Source: UBA1227 sp963629305
Lineage (GTDB): Bacteria > Bacillota > Clostridia > Oscillospirales > Acutalibacteraceae
Direction: 5' to 3'
NCBI GenBank assembly: GCA_963629305.1
Contig: CAVGIJ010000014.1
Span: 1-36,143, forward strand
DNA length: 36,143 nucleotides
Each line of letters begins with the position of its first letter. The first letter of the stretch is position 1. A program made the translations under genes and the position numbers. This document shows, one piece after another, positions 1-9,401 of the stretch. The notes under the pieces are model-generated. The model saw only the letters and a program-made list of their open reading frames with translations. It was not told the origin of the DNA and made no database searches.

Positions 1-1
1 T

Positions 2-967
2 TTTACGGGTTGTCGTTCTTTCAGAGGTTCAAAGGAAAAAGAACTTATAAAATTCGGCAGTGACTTTTCAAAAATAGAAATGAATTTTTTTGATGAAGTC
101 AGAAATCAAAGTGCAGTAATTACAATAGATGAAAAAAAGAGGTTGGAGCTGGACGGGATAAATTATCCTTCCTGTTCCGAATTGTTCGGAGAATTTTTCG
201 GAATAATTTTTACTCCTGATCATTTAAATCTCGTAAAGGGAGGACCTTCTGAAAGAAGAAAGTTTATAAATACCGCCCTTTGTCAGTTAAAACCGAAATA
301 CTCAAATGTTTTAAGTAAATACAATAAAATTCTCGAACAGAGAAATATTTTACTTAAGGATATTCCGTATCACAGAGAACTCATAAATACACTTGACATA
401 TGGGATGAGAAATTCAGTTTGTACAGTGCAACGATAATTACTCAAAGAATAAAATATCTCAATGAAATGAAACCGTTTCTTGAGAGTATTTATGAGGGAA
501 TTTCAAGCGGAAAAGAAAAAATTTCACTTGAATATGAATCACCTGTTTCATTTGAAGGAAAAACAACAGATGAAATAAAAGAAGACTTTCTTTATAAATT
601 AAAGGAAAGCCGAGAAGAGGATATTTTAAATCGAATAACCTCTATCGGGCCTCATAAAGATGATATTCTCATAAAGCTTGACGGAATATCCGCAAAAGCT
701 TTTGCTTCTCAGGGACAAAAAAGATCCTGTGCACTGTCACTGAAACTTTCGGAAGCTGCTGTTATGAAAAAGATTACCGGAAAACAACCGATAGCCTTTT
801 TGGATGATGTTATGAGCGAACTTGATGACGGCAGACAGGATTATATTCTCAATCATATACATGATTGGCAGGTATTTATAACATGTTGTGAACCGTCTTC
901 TATACTCAAATCAAAAAACGGAAAAGTATTTGAAATGAAGGACGGAGAAATATGTTCCTGCACTTAG
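2..967 (+). CDS. recF: RecF, DNA replication/repair ATPase (5' end outside window)
   Basis: RecF is an SMC-like ABC ATPase that binds gapped DNA and helps load RecA. The reading frame is open from base 2, so the gene enters from the left; 321 residues are visible and the Walker A region is missing. The visible start reads TGCRSFRGSKEKELIKFG, which matches the family. Later come the GPHKDD segment, the ABC signature-like ASQGQKRSCALSLKLSEA and the Walker B/D-loop PIAFLDDVMSELDDGRQ. A family length of about 360 residues implies only about 40 are lost. The end overlaps remB by 16 bp, and recF next to remB-gyrB is the classic origin-proximal order of Bacillota. The internal ATG at 80 is not the start. 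Confidence 0.95.
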   Translation, partial: FTGCRSFRGSKEKELIKFGSDFSKIEMNFFDEVRNQSAVITIDEKKRLELDGINYPSCSELFGEFFGIIFTPDHLNLVKGGPSERRKFINTALCQLKPKYSNVLSKYNKILEQRNILLKDIPYHRELINTLDIWDEKFSLYSATIITQRIKYLNEMKPFLESIYEGISSGKEKISLEYESPVSFEGKTTDEIKEDFLYKLKESREEDILNRITSIGPHKDDILIKLDGISAKAFASQGQKRSCALSLKLSEAAVMKKITGKQPIAFLDDVMSELDDGRQDYILNHIHDWQVFITCCEPSSILKSKNGKVFEMKDGEICSCT

Positions 968-1221
968 GTCAATATACAGTCGTAAAAACAGATGAAATAG
1001 TAGGTATATTTGACATTGACAATACAACTGTTTCAAAGCATACCAGAAAATATCTTTCTGAAGCTGAAAAGCAGGGAAAAGTTGTCAATGTATCTTATGA
1101 ACTTCCTAAATCATTTGTAGTATGCAATAAAAACGGAAATGAAAAAGTTTATATATCTCAGTTGTCACCGGCAACTTTAGTCAAACGTTTTTCAACCAAA
1201 TCTTTAGATGGAGGTTTTTAA
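952..1221 (+). CDS. remB: RemB-like DUF370 protein (YaaB-type)
   Basis: An 89-residue DUF370 protein. The Bacillus subtilis relatives RemA and RemB are DNA-binding activators of matrix genes; yaaB/remB there also lies between recF and gyrB. The protein opens MFLHLGQYTVVKTDEIVGIF and contains the DNTTVSKHTRKYL segment expected for the family. The start overlaps the 3' end of recF by 16 bp, with a GGAG ribosome site at 944-947 inside recF. Its last codons (GGA GGT TTT TAA) carry the ribosome site of gyrB, so the two are probably translationally coupled. A regulatory role here is inferred from the family only. Confidence 0.88.
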   Translation: MFLHLGQYTVVKTDEIVGIFDIDNTTVSKHTRKYLSEAEKQGKVVNVSYELPKSFVVCNKNGNEKVYISQLSPATLVKRFSTKSLDGGF

Positions 1222-1222
1222 T

Positions 1223-3286
1223 TTGGATATTGAAAACACAAATTCCGAACTTTTAGATGATGAAGAAGTAAAAGAGTCTTCAGAAGAAAAAAGTGCGGAA
1301 ATCCTTGCTGAGGAGAAAGAGACTATGTTGGAAGCTCAAATAGGAGATTTTGATGACGTAGAATCGATGGATACAGTAGTAACCGAAGAATACGGTGCGG
1401 ATCAGATTCAGGTTCTTGAAGGACTTGAAGCTGTTCGTAAGCGTCCGGGTATGTACATAGGATCAACGGGACCGAAAGGTCTTCATCATCTTGTTTATGA
1501 AATTGTTGATAACTCGATTGATGAGGCACTTGCCGGATGTTGTACCCATATTGAAGTAAATATTCTTCCCGGAGATATAATTGAAGTCCGCGATAACGGA
1601 CGCGGTATTCCGGTAGGAATAAATGAAAAAATGGGTATTTCAACTGTTACAGTCGTTCTTACGGTACTCCATGCCGGAGGTAAATTCGGAGGATCGGGAT
1701 ACAAAGTATCCGGTGGTCTTCACGGTGTCGGTTCTTCAGTTGTTAATGCTCTTTCTGAATGGCTTGAGGTTGAAGTATCTCAGGCGGGGCATGTTCATTA
1801 TCAGAAATTTGAAATGGGTGTTCCGATTGAAAATCTTAAAATAATAGGAGATACGGAAGAAACAGGTACTCTTATTCGTTTTAAAGCTTCTCCGGAAATT
1901 TTTCAGGAAACCACGGAGTATGATTTTGATGTTCTTGAAAAAAGACTTCGAGAACAGGCTTTCCTCAATGCAGGTCTTAAAATTACGCTGACAGATACCA
2001 GAAAAGAAGAGCCGCATCAGGAAGTTTACTGCTATGAAGGCGGTATAACTTCATTTGTTGAACATATAATTGCAGGACGCGGATTTACCCCACTCCATGA
2101 AAACCCTATTTCTTTCAATTCGGTTAAGGGTGACAGAGAAGTAGATATTTCACTCGCTTACAACGACAGTTATAACGAAATTATCTACAGTTTTGCGAAC
2201 AACGTCCGTACCATCGACGGAGGTACACATGAAACAGGTTTCAAAACCGCACTTACCCGTGTTTTCAATGACTACGGAAAAAAATACAATATCTTAAAAG
2301 ACGGGGACAAGAAACTCTCCGGTGAGGATGTCCGTGAGGGTCTTGTTGCGGTTATTTCAGTAAAGCTTACAGAAGCGGAATTTGAAGGACAGACAAAGGG
2401 AAAACTCGGAAATACCGAAATGACTCCTTTGGTTTCAAAAACTGTTTATGATAAACTCATGGAATATTTTGAGGAAAATCCTTCAGTTGCAAGGGCAATT
2501 TTTTCAAAGGCGCTTGATGCATCCAGAGCAAGAGAGGCAGCCAGAAAAGCAAGAGATCTTGCCAGAAGAAAAACTGCGCTTGAAGGAAACTCACTTCCGG
2601 GTAAACTTGCAGACTGTCTTGATAAAAATGCAGAGCTTACAGAACTTTACATCGTCGAGGGAGATTCCGCAGGTGGTTCAGCAAAAGAGGGAAGAGAAAG
2701 ACAGTATCAGGCAATCCTTCCTCTTTGGGGTAAAATGCTCAACGTTGAAAAAGCACGTCTTGATAAGGTAATAGGAAATGATAAATTGACGCCGGTTGTT
2801 ACTGCTCTCGGCACGGGAATCGGGGAAGATTTTGATATTTCAAAACTTCGTTATAACAAAATAGTCCTTATGGCCGATGCCGACGTAGACGGTGCTCATA
2901 TCAGAACACTTCTTCTTACATTCTTCTTCCGTTACATGAGGCCGCTTATTGAAGAGGGCCATGTGTATATTGCCCAGCCTCCTCTTTACAAAGTCTCAAA
3001 GGGAAAGAAGTTCTTCTATGCATTCTCTGACGAAGAGAGAGATGAAAAGATAGCAGAACTCGGTGGTTCATGTGATATACAGCGATACAAAGGTCTTGGT
3101 GAGATGGATCCCGTACAGCTTTGGGAAACTACGATGGATCCGAAAACACGTATTATGCTGAAAGTTCATCTTGAAGATGCCATGGAAGCAGATGAAACGT
3201 TCTCAATTCTCATGGGTGATAAGGTTGAGCCACGCCGTGAGTTTATTGAGAAAAACGCAAAATACGTACAAAATCTTGATGTCTGA
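1223..3286 (+). CDS. gyrB: DNA gyrase subunit B
   Basis: ATPase subunit of DNA gyrase, which introduces negative supercoils. Visible are the GHKL ATPase (EIVDNSIDEALAG, EVRDNGRGIPVGI, GGLHGVGSSVVNALS), the Toprim domain (YIVEGDSAGGSA; MADADVDGAHIRTLLLTFFF) and the C-terminal QRYKGLGEMDP motif. The chosen start is TTG at 1223, two bases after the remB stop, because GGAGGT at 1210-1215 sits 7 bases upstream. An ATG at 1208 is in frame but lies before that site. This gives 687 residues. About 55 strongly acidic residues (DDEEVKESSEEK and so on) precede the usual start of the domain near YGADQIQVLEGL, an unusual extension. Confidence 0.96.
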   Translation: MDIENTNSELLDDEEVKESSEEKSAEILAEEKETMLEAQIGDFDDVESMDTVVTEEYGADQIQVLEGLEAVRKRPGMYIGSTGPKGLHHLVYEIVDNSIDEALAGCCTHIEVNILPGDIIEVRDNGRGIPVGINEKMGISTVTVVLTVLHAGGKFGGSGYKVSGGLHGVGSSVVNALSEWLEVEVSQAGHVHYQKFEMGVPIENLKIIGDTEETGTLIRFKASPEIFQETTEYDFDVLEKRLREQAFLNAGLKITLTDTRKEEPHQEVYCYEGGITSFVEHIIAGRGFTPLHENPISFNSVKGDREVDISLAYNDSYNEIIYSFANNVRTIDGGTHETGFKTALTRVFNDYGKKYNILKDGDKKLSGEDVREGLVAVISVKLTEAEFEGQTKGKLGNTEMTPLVSKTVYDKLMEYFEENPSVARAIFSKALDASRAREAARKARDLARRKTALEGNSLPGKLADCLDKNAELTELYIVEGDSAGGSAKEGRERQYQAILPLWGKMLNVEKARLDKVIGNDKLTPVVTALGTGIGEDFDISKLRYNKIVLMADADVDGAHIRTLLLTFFFRYMRPLIEEGHVYIAQPPLYKVSKGKKFFYAFSDEERDEKIAELGGSCDIQRYKGLGEMDPVQLWETTMDPKTRIMLKVHLEDAMEADETFSILMGDKVEPRREFIEKNAKYVQNLDV

Positions 3287-3303
3287 GAGGAGGGGAAAGA
3301 ACA

Positions 3304-5853
3304 ATGTCTCTTAAAAAAATGTCTGCCGAAATGCAGAAGAAAAAAGAACAGGAATTTCGTGAAAATCTTGAAACATCGAAAGTAGTTGCCGTTGATCTTA
3401 ACAATGAAATGAGAAAATCTTTCCTCGACTACTCAATGTCAGTTATCATACAGCGTGCTCTGCCGGATGTTCGTGACGGACTTAAACCCGTACACAGAAG
3501 AATTTTATATACTATGTTTGAAAACGGCTTGTCACCGGACAAGCCATACAGAAAGTGTGCCGACACAGTCGGATCGGTACTCGGTAGATATCATCCGCAC
3601 GGTGACTCCTCCGTTTATGATGCAATGGTTCGACTTGCACAGTCATTCTCAATGAGATATACGCTCGTTGACGGGCACGGAAACTTCGGCTCTATTGACG
3701 GAGATCCGCCGGCAGCTTACCGTTATACAGAGTCACGAATGAGTAAAATATCCTTGCGCATGCTTCAGGATATTGATAAAGATACAGTTGACTTTATGTC
3801 AAACTATGATGACCGTCTTAAGGAGCCGACTGTTTTACCGTCACGTTATCCGAACTTACTTGTAAACGGATCAATGGGTATCGCCGTAGGTATGGCAACA
3901 AATATTCCTCCTCACAATCTTCGTGAGGTTATAAGCGGAATGTGTGCGGTTATTGATAACCCGGATATTGAACTTCCGGAACTTATGGAACATATACCGG
4001 GTCCCGACTTCCCCACAGCGGGAATTATCATGGGACGTTCGGGAATAAGAGCGGCATATGCAACAGGACGAGGAAAAATAACGGTTCGTGCACGCACGGA
4101 AATTGTTGAAAAGCCGAACGGTCGCTATGAAATAAAAGTTACTGAAATTCCTTACAACGTAAATAAAGCGAGACTTATTGAAAGTATTGCAGACCTTGTA
4201 AAGGAAAAAAGAATAGAAGGCATTGCTGATGTAAATGATTATTCATCAATGCACGGCATGTATATCTCCATTGACCTTAAGAGAGATGCAAACCCGAACG
4301 TTGTTCTCAATCAATTATTCCAGTATACACAGCTGCAGTCATCATTCGGTGTTATCAATCTTGCAATTGTTGACGGACAGCCTAAAATTCTCACCCTTAA
4401 AGAAATACTCGAACAGTATATTGACTTCCAAAAGGAAATAATAATAAGGCGTACAAGATTTGATTTAAAAAAAGCGGTAGAACGAGCTCATATTCTTGAA
4501 GGTCTTGCAAAAGCGATAGATATTGTCGACGAAATCATAGACACAATCCGCCACACAAAGGGAGGAAAGGCGGAAGCAAAGCTTGCTCTTATCGAAAAGT
4601 ACGGATTTGATGATCCGCAGGCAACTGCCATTGTCAATTTCCAACTCGGACAACTTGCCGGACTTGAAATTAAAAAGATCATGGATGAACTTGAAAATCT
4701 TCATGAGAAGATTGCGGAATTTGAAGCTATTCTTGCAGATGAGGCAAAAGTTCTTGAGCTTATAAAAGAAGAGGCGCAAGTTATTGCCGACAAGTACGGT
4801 GATGACCGCCGCACGGAAATATGCAATGTATCCGGTGAAGTTGATATTGAGGACCTCATTCCGGAGGAAGCATGTGTAATGACGCTTACACATATGGGTT
4901 ACATAAAGAGAATGGCGACTACCGAGTATCAAACACAGCACAGAGGCGGACGCGGAATCTCAGGTATGACTCAAAAGGAAGATGATGTAACTGAGACGAT
5001 GTTCACATGCTCCACTCATGATTTTGTTATGTTCTTTACAAATCTCGGACGTACATACAGAATAAAGGGTTATGAAATACCTGAGGCATCCAGACAGAGT
5101 AAGGGCACAAACATTGTAAATGTTCTGCCTCTTATGCCGGGCGAAAAAGTAACCTCCATGCTTCGGGTACCCGAGGTTGAAGGTGAGGAATACCTTTGTA
5201 TGATGACAAAGAAGGGTATAATAAAACGTACCCCTCTTGTTGATTACAAAAATGTAAGAAAGAGCGGGCTTATTGCAATAAATCTTGATGAAAATGATGA
5301 ACTTTCATGGGTTCGTCTCACAAGCGGTACAGATGATCTTATCGTTGCAACAAAAGAGGGCATGAGTATCCGCTTCAACGAGACAGATGCGAGAACACTC
5401 GGACGTACAGCCCGCGGTGTTAAGTCCATTACTCTTAAGAAGGAAAATGATGAGGTTGTCGGATTCGATGTAATCAAGGAAGACGCAACAATTCTTACAG
5501 TTTCTGAAACCGGATACGGACGCAGAAGTGTACCGGGTGACTATAAGGTACAAAAACGCGGCGGTTCGGGACTTCTTAACTACAGAGTTGATAAATACGG
5601 TAAGGTTGCGGCAATTCGTGTTGTAGAACCTGATGACGAAATTATCATGATTTCATCAAGCGGTATTATCATAAGAATCGCTTCTGAGGAAATCAACTGT
5701 GTTACCAGACCTGCAAAGGGAGTAAAGGTAATGAGAATAACAGGAGAAGATAAGCTCATTACACTTGCTTCCATAAGAGAAGAATGGGAAAAGCAGGAAG
5801 TTGTGACATCTGAAAATGAAAAAGAAGAAGCAGACAAAAAACTCGGGGAATAA
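3304..5853 (+). CDS. gyrA: DNA gyrase subunit A
   Basis: DNA breakage-reunion subunit of gyrase, 849 residues. The catalytic tyrosine is Y141 in AAYRYTE. The quinolone-determining region HPHGDSSVYDAMVRLAQ keeps the Ser (residue 102) and Asp (residue 106) equivalent to E. coli S83 and D87, so it looks wild type. A GyrA box QHRGGRG in the C-terminal beta-pinwheel separates it from ParC, with a second box-like KRGGSG further on. Strong ribosome site GAGGAGGGG just upstream; 17 bp after gyrB, so cotranscribed. The tail is acidic and lysine-rich. Confidence 0.97.
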   Translation: MSLKKMSAEMQKKKEQEFRENLETSKVVAVDLNNEMRKSFLDYSMSVIIQRALPDVRDGLKPVHRRILYTMFENGLSPDKPYRKCADTVGSVLGRYHPHGDSSVYDAMVRLAQSFSMRYTLVDGHGNFGSIDGDPPAAYRYTESRMSKISLRMLQDIDKDTVDFMSNYDDRLKEPTVLPSRYPNLLVNGSMGIAVGMATNIPPHNLREVISGMCAVIDNPDIELPELMEHIPGPDFPTAGIIMGRSGIRAAYATGRGKITVRARTEIVEKPNGRYEIKVTEIPYNVNKARLIESIADLVKEKRIEGIADVNDYSSMHGMYISIDLKRDANPNVVLNQLFQYTQLQSSFGVINLAIVDGQPKILTLKEILEQYIDFQKEIIIRRTRFDLKKAVERAHILEGLAKAIDIVDEIIDTIRHTKGGKAEAKLALIEKYGFDDPQATAIVNFQLGQLAGLEIKKIMDELENLHEKIAEFEAILADEAKVLELIKEEAQVIADKYGDDRRTEICNVSGEVDIEDLIPEEACVMTLTHMGYIKRMATTEYQTQHRGGRGISGMTQKEDDVTETMFTCSTHDFVMFFTNLGRTYRIKGYEIPEASRQSKGTNIVNVLPLMPGEKVTSMLRVPEVEGEEYLCMMTKKGIIKRTPLVDYKNVRKSGLIAINLDENDELSWVRLTSGTDDLIVATKEGMSIRFNETDARTLGRTARGVKSITLKKENDEVVGFDVIKEDATILTVSETGYGRRSVPGDYKVQKRGGSGLLNYRVDKYGKVAAIRVVEPDDEIIMISSSGIIIRIASEEINCVTRPAKGVKVMRITGEDKLITLASIREEWEKQEVVTSENEKEEADKKLGE

Positions 5854-5894
5854 ATAACTTACTCTTTATGGATTGGTGGGATAAGTAAATTCCT

Positions 5895-7412
5895 ATGGAA
5901 AAGAAGCAAAGAAATGAAGATGAGATAGACTTCAGTGTGTATCTTGAAGCAATTGATGACGAGGATGACAACAAAAATAACGAAGAAAACAGTCCGAGCA
6001 CATTGCCAAAAGAAAGCAAACAGCCGGAAACTCAGATTTTTGAAGATATTTCAAGTGATACCGGAAAAGAAAAAATCCCCTTTTCACGCCGCATGAAGAA
6101 TTGGTGGGCGAGGAGAGGAAAAGCTCAGAAGGTTTTGATAATTATTATCGCTGTCATTTTGATTCTTGCTATAATTGTCGGTGCTTTTATATGGTCAAAA
6201 CTTTCCCTTATAAAACAGGATGACTTTACCGGTGATGAGGACATAACCTATGAGGAAATAAACATAGAAGATATGGACAGCATAACAGATGCGACATCGC
6301 TCAATGATTACCTTAAAAAATGGGCAACAAACGGTGGAAAGAAAATGTCTGCAAGTTATGTAAAAAATGTTCTTCTTGTCGGACAAAGGGACGGACTTAC
6401 AGACTCAATGATGCTTGTTTCCGTTAATGAAAAAGTTGAAACTATTTCAATGGTATCGTTTTACAGAGACAGCTGGACATATATTGCCCCCGGCGGAAAA
6501 ACCGCAACCTTCGGCAAGCTTAATTGGGCATACGGAAAAGGCGGAATCAAGTGCCTTATTGAAACTATAGAAAATGATTATAAGATAGAAATCGATGATT
6601 ATGTTATGGTTGACACTGATTCCTTCCCGCTCCTTATAGATGCTCTCGGCGGTGTCGATGTAAATGTTACCGAAAAAGAGGCATCATACCTCAACAGTAC
6701 ATGGAGAGAGTGGACATTTACCGGAAATCCTGTAAGCTTTACCGCTGGCATGAATCACCTCAACGGAGAAAAGGCCCTTATGTTTTGCAGAATCAGAAAA
6801 CTTGATTCTGATGTCGGAAGAACAGAACGACAGAGAAGAGTAATTTCAGCTGTTATGACCGGTTTTAAAGACGCAAGCCTTTCAAAGATAAACAGTGCGA
6901 TTAATACTTTACTTCCGAATGTTAAAACAAGTATGAGCAATTCCGAGATGGTAAGTTTTGCGACAAAGGCGGTATCGGGTGGATGGCTTAAATTTCCGAT
7001 AACGCAGGATACTATGCCTTCGGAAACTACCGGAAAAACAGGAACCGCAGGAAATGGTCAATCAGTTTGGCTCATTGACTATGAAGCTGCGGCTCATGAG
7101 CTCCAGATGCTTCTTTACGGAAAATCAAATATCAATCTTTCTGAAGACAGAACTTCACCGATTTCGCTGAAGAGCACTGCATCTCAGACGAAGAATAGCA
7201 ATTATTCATACACGAGCAGTGTTACAAAGAGCAGCAATAGTTATTCAAAAAATACCGAACCTGCTACAAATGGATTAGAAGTTACTACAGACCCGAGTAA
7301 AATAACTACGGATCCGGCTGCAACAGATACTTCAGAGGTGACTGAAGGAACAACGGAGGTTTCTCCGACATCCGAGGAAACGACGGCAAATGTATCGAAT
7401 AAGCAGAACTAA
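5895..7412 (+). CDS. LytR-CpsA-Psr (LCP) family cell-wall glycopolymer ligase
   Basis: LCP proteins transfer lipid-linked glycopolymers such as teichoic acids or capsule to peptidoglycan outside the membrane. The 505 residues show an acidic cytoplasmic head (1-60), one membrane segment (about 79-101, LIIIIAVILILAIIVGAFIW) and an LCP domain at about 155-345 with DSMMLVSVN, the arginine motif SFYRDSW, DALGGVDVNV, and FCRIRKLDSDVGRTERQRR. The last 70 residues are a Ser/Thr-rich low-complexity tail, probably a wall-spanning linker. It follows gyrA by 41 bp without a visible terminator. The nearest ribosome-like site (GGTGGG) is about 14 bases before ATG, so the exact start is less certain. Confidence 0.9.
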   Translation: MEKKQRNEDEIDFSVYLEAIDDEDDNKNNEENSPSTLPKESKQPETQIFEDISSDTGKEKIPFSRRMKNWWARRGKAQKVLIIIIAVILILAIIVGAFIWSKLSLIKQDDFTGDEDITYEEINIEDMDSITDATSLNDYLKKWATNGGKKMSASYVKNVLLVGQRDGLTDSMMLVSVNEKVETISMVSFYRDSWTYIAPGGKTATFGKLNWAYGKGGIKCLIETIENDYKIEIDDYVMVDTDSFPLLIDALGGVDVNVTEKEASYLNSTWREWTFTGNPVSFTAGMNHLNGEKALMFCRIRKLDSDVGRTERQRRVISAVMTGFKDASLSKINSAINTLLPNVKTSMSNSEMVSFATKAVSGGWLKFPITQDTMPSETTGKTGTAGNGQSVWLIDYEAAAHELQMLLYGKSNINLSEDRTSPISLKSTASQTKNSNYSYTSSVTKSSNSYSKNTEPATNGLEVTTDPSKITTDPAATDTSEVTEGTTEVSPTSEETTANVSNKQN

Positions 7413-7429
7413 AATATCATAAAAAATCA

Positions 7430-7470
7430 GAAGACCCCAATTTTCGGTTAAACCGAAAATTGGGGTCTTC
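7430..7470. terminator. Bidirectional terminator, LCP gene / dCMP deaminase
   Basis: A perfect 20-bp inverted repeat (7430-7449 and 7451-7470, starting GAAGACCCCAATTTTCGG) lies between two convergent genes. On the - strand it is followed by a T-run (TGATTTTTT); on the + strand the tail is weaker (ATTATTT). Confidence 0.85.
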
Positions 7471-7497
7471 ATTATTTAACTTATCTCTATGAGCATT

Positions 7498-7998
7498 TCA
7501 GACATGTTCTTCTCTGAAATCTATAAGGATTTCGTCGCGGATACCATGCAATTTTGTATATTTTACACCTGCGGAGTCAAGAATCCTTTTTGAGGCCATA
7601 TTTCCGGGTGTTCCGTCATATTTGTCAGAAAGATAAATAACTTCTTTTATTCCACACTGAGCAATTGCCTTTGCGCATTCGTTGCACGGAAAGAGGGCAA
7701 CATAAATTTTAGCGCCTTCAAGGTTTCCGCCGGAATTGTTGAGAATTGCATTGAGCTCTGCGTGGCAAACATAAGGGTATTTGGTATTGTATTCGTCATC
7801 GCCGTCACGGTTCCACGGAAAAATATCATCATTGCAGCCAACAGGAAAACCGTTATAACCTACGGACAGTATTTTATTTTTTTCATTTACAATGCATGCA
7901 CCGACCTGTGTGTTTGGATCTTTGCTTCTCATGGCAGAGAGCATAGCAATTCCCATGAAATACTCATCCCAGGAGATGTAATCCTCTCTTTTGTTCAA
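7498..7998 (-). CDS. comEB: dCMP deaminase (ComEB family)
   Basis: Zinc-dependent deoxycytidylate deaminase, converting dCMP to dUMP for thymidylate synthesis. Zinc motifs are visible as CHAELNAI and LFPCNECAKAI. The N-terminal DYISWDEYFMGIAMLSAMRS and DPNTQVGACIV are family-typical. I place the start at TTG 7998 (MNKREDYISWDEYF, 166 residues), preceded by AAGAGTGA. The longer frame to 8046 would begin upstream of the likely transcription start (promoter 8037-8065), so it is rejected. A GTG at 8007 is the alternative. Single-gene unit, divergent from the AI-2E permease. Confidence 0.9.
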   Translation of the reverse strand: MNKREDYISWDEYFMGIAMLSAMRSKDPNTQVGACIVNEKNKILSVGYNGFPVGCNDDIFPWNRDGDDEYNTKYPYVCHAELNAILNNSGGNLEGAKIYVALFPCNECAKAIAQCGIKEVIYLSDKYDGTPGNMASKRILDSAGVKYTKLHGIRDEILIDFREEHV

Positions 7999-8036
7999 TG
8001 TAATCACTCTTTTCGGTATAAAACTCTTATGAAAAG

Positions 8037-8065
8037 ATTTTATCAAAATATATATGGCAATGCAA
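8037..8065 (-). promoter_or_regulatory. Sigma-A-type promoter for dCMP deaminase
   Basis: On the - strand, TTGCAT (8060-8065) and TAAAAT (8037-8042) are spaced by 17 bp. Transcription would begin near 8030, about 30 bases before the chosen TTG start. Confidence 0.6.
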
Positions 8066-8140
8066 TAATACTTTTTTTAACTCTGAAAATATGATATTAT
8101 TTATCCGGTAGTTAAACAGAAAAAATAAGGAGGATGAAAT

Positions 8141-9343
8141 ATGAGCACTGAGAATTTTCTCAACAAGGAGAACATGAAAAAAATCCTACTCCTGTGTTTT
8201 TTGGTTATCCTGATGTTTGTGGCGATTGAAAATATCGGAACACTTTTTACAATACTCGGGAAAGTTATTGATTTAATTTTTCCGTTTATTCTCGGTGGAT
8301 GTATAGCATTTGTTTTTAATGTTCCCATGAAAAAAATAGAGGGAGAATTATTCAAAAAAAATCCGAGCTTTAAAGGGAAAAGAGCAATTTCATATATACT
8401 ATCATTGCTAATTGTTCTTCTTGTTTTAGGCCTTGCAACTTTTGTAATTGTACCGGAACTTATTGATACAATAAGACAATTGACTGAGCAGCTGCCTGAC
8501 TTTATAAAGCAGGTGCAGGAATTCTTTACGGAGTTTAGAAATAAGAATCCGGAAATTGCGAATTTTACGAAAGATATTGATCTTGACTATGAAGGGATTT
8601 ATAAAAAGGCCGTTTCTGTTCTTACAGGAGCGTCAGGAGTGCTGTCATCAACGGTGGGAGTTGTAAGCAGTATAGTAAGCGGATTTGCTACTTTTTTCAT
8701 TGCATTTGCTTTTTCAATATATATTCTTTTCAGAAAAGAAGAACTTGCAAGGCAGTTTAAAAAGGTACTGTACGCAACTTTTTCCGAAAAGGTTGTCGGC
8801 AAATTTATAGATATATGTGAATTGTCAAATCGTACATTTTCAAGCTTTATTACAGGCCAGTGCCTTGAAGCGTGCATACTTGGTCTTATGTTCTTTGTAA
8901 CAATGAGTATTTTCGGAATGCCGTATACCATTTTGATAAGTGTTCTTATTTCACTTACCGCACTTATTCCGATATTCGGAGCATTTATAGGATGTGCCGT
9001 CGGAGCGATTCTTATCTTGATACAGAGTCCGAAGCAAGCGCTTATATTTGTTATTATGTTCCTTGTTCTTCAACAAATAGAGGGAAACCTTATTTATCCG
9101 CACGTTGTGGGAGGCTCCGTAGGTCTTCCGTCAATATGGGTACTGGTTGCAATTACTATAGGCGGAGATCTTATGGGAGTTGCGGGAATGCTTATATTCA
9201 TTCCTCTTTGTTCTGTTCTTTATTCTTTGTTCCGTGACTTTATCAACGGAAAAATTGATAAAAAAGGAATTCCGAAAGAAAAATACGAAGGAAAAAAGAA
9301 AAATCAGCAAGAGAGTAAATCAACCGAGAACTGTGAGATTTAA
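8141..9343 (+). CDS. AI-2E family transporter (membrane permease)
   Basis: A 400-residue polytopic membrane protein of the AI-2E transporter family (TqsA/YtvI-like). Family members are reported as exporters of small molecules or as sodium/proton antiporters, and the substrate here cannot be told. Several hydrophobic helices are visible, an early glycine-rich pair (FPFILGGCIAFVFNVPM), an extracellular-type central segment around 115-165, and the conserved C-terminal part with LIPIFGAFIGCAVGAIL, LQQIEGNLIYPHVVGGSVGL and a helix ending at FRDFINGK. The tail is basic. Strong ribosome site AAGGAGG 6 bases before ATG. Own transcription unit ending in a terminator. Confidence 0.88.
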   Translation: MSTENFLNKENMKKILLLCFLVILMFVAIENIGTLFTILGKVIDLIFPFILGGCIAFVFNVPMKKIEGELFKKNPSFKGKRAISYILSLLIVLLVLGLATFVIVPELIDTIRQLTEQLPDFIKQVQEFFTEFRNKNPEIANFTKDIDLDYEGIYKKAVSVLTGASGVLSSTVGVVSSIVSGFATFFIAFAFSIYILFRKEELARQFKKVLYATFSEKVVGKFIDICELSNRTFSSFITGQCLEACILGLMFFVTMSIFGMPYTILISVLISLTALIPIFGAFIGCAVGAILILIQSPKQALIFVIMFLVLQQIEGNLIYPHVVGGSVGLPSIWVLVAITIGGDLMGVAGMLIFIPLCSVLYSLFRDFINGKIDKKGIPKEKYEGKKKNQQESKSTENCEI

Positions 9344-9346
9344 AAG

Positions 9347-9387
9347 AAAAAAGTTTCTGTGGGCTTTGTTCCACAGAAACTTTTTTT
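9347..9387. terminator. Bidirectional terminator after AI-2E permease
   Basis: A 16-bp inverted repeat (9347-9362 / 9371-9386) with core GTTTCTGTGG and CCACAGAAAC, an 8-base loop and flanking A- and T-runs. It serves convergent genes on both strands. Confidence 0.9.
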
Positions 9388-9401
9388 ATAAGAAAATTAT
9401 T

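Noticed and set aside
4465..4941. 158-codon frame on the - strand inside gyrA
   Set aside because: It lies fully antisense to a well-conserved part of gyrA, with no ribosome site and a product resembling no protein.
3304..5853. ParC (topoisomerase IV) instead of GyrA
   Set aside because: A GyrA box is present in the C-terminal domain and the gene follows gyrB.
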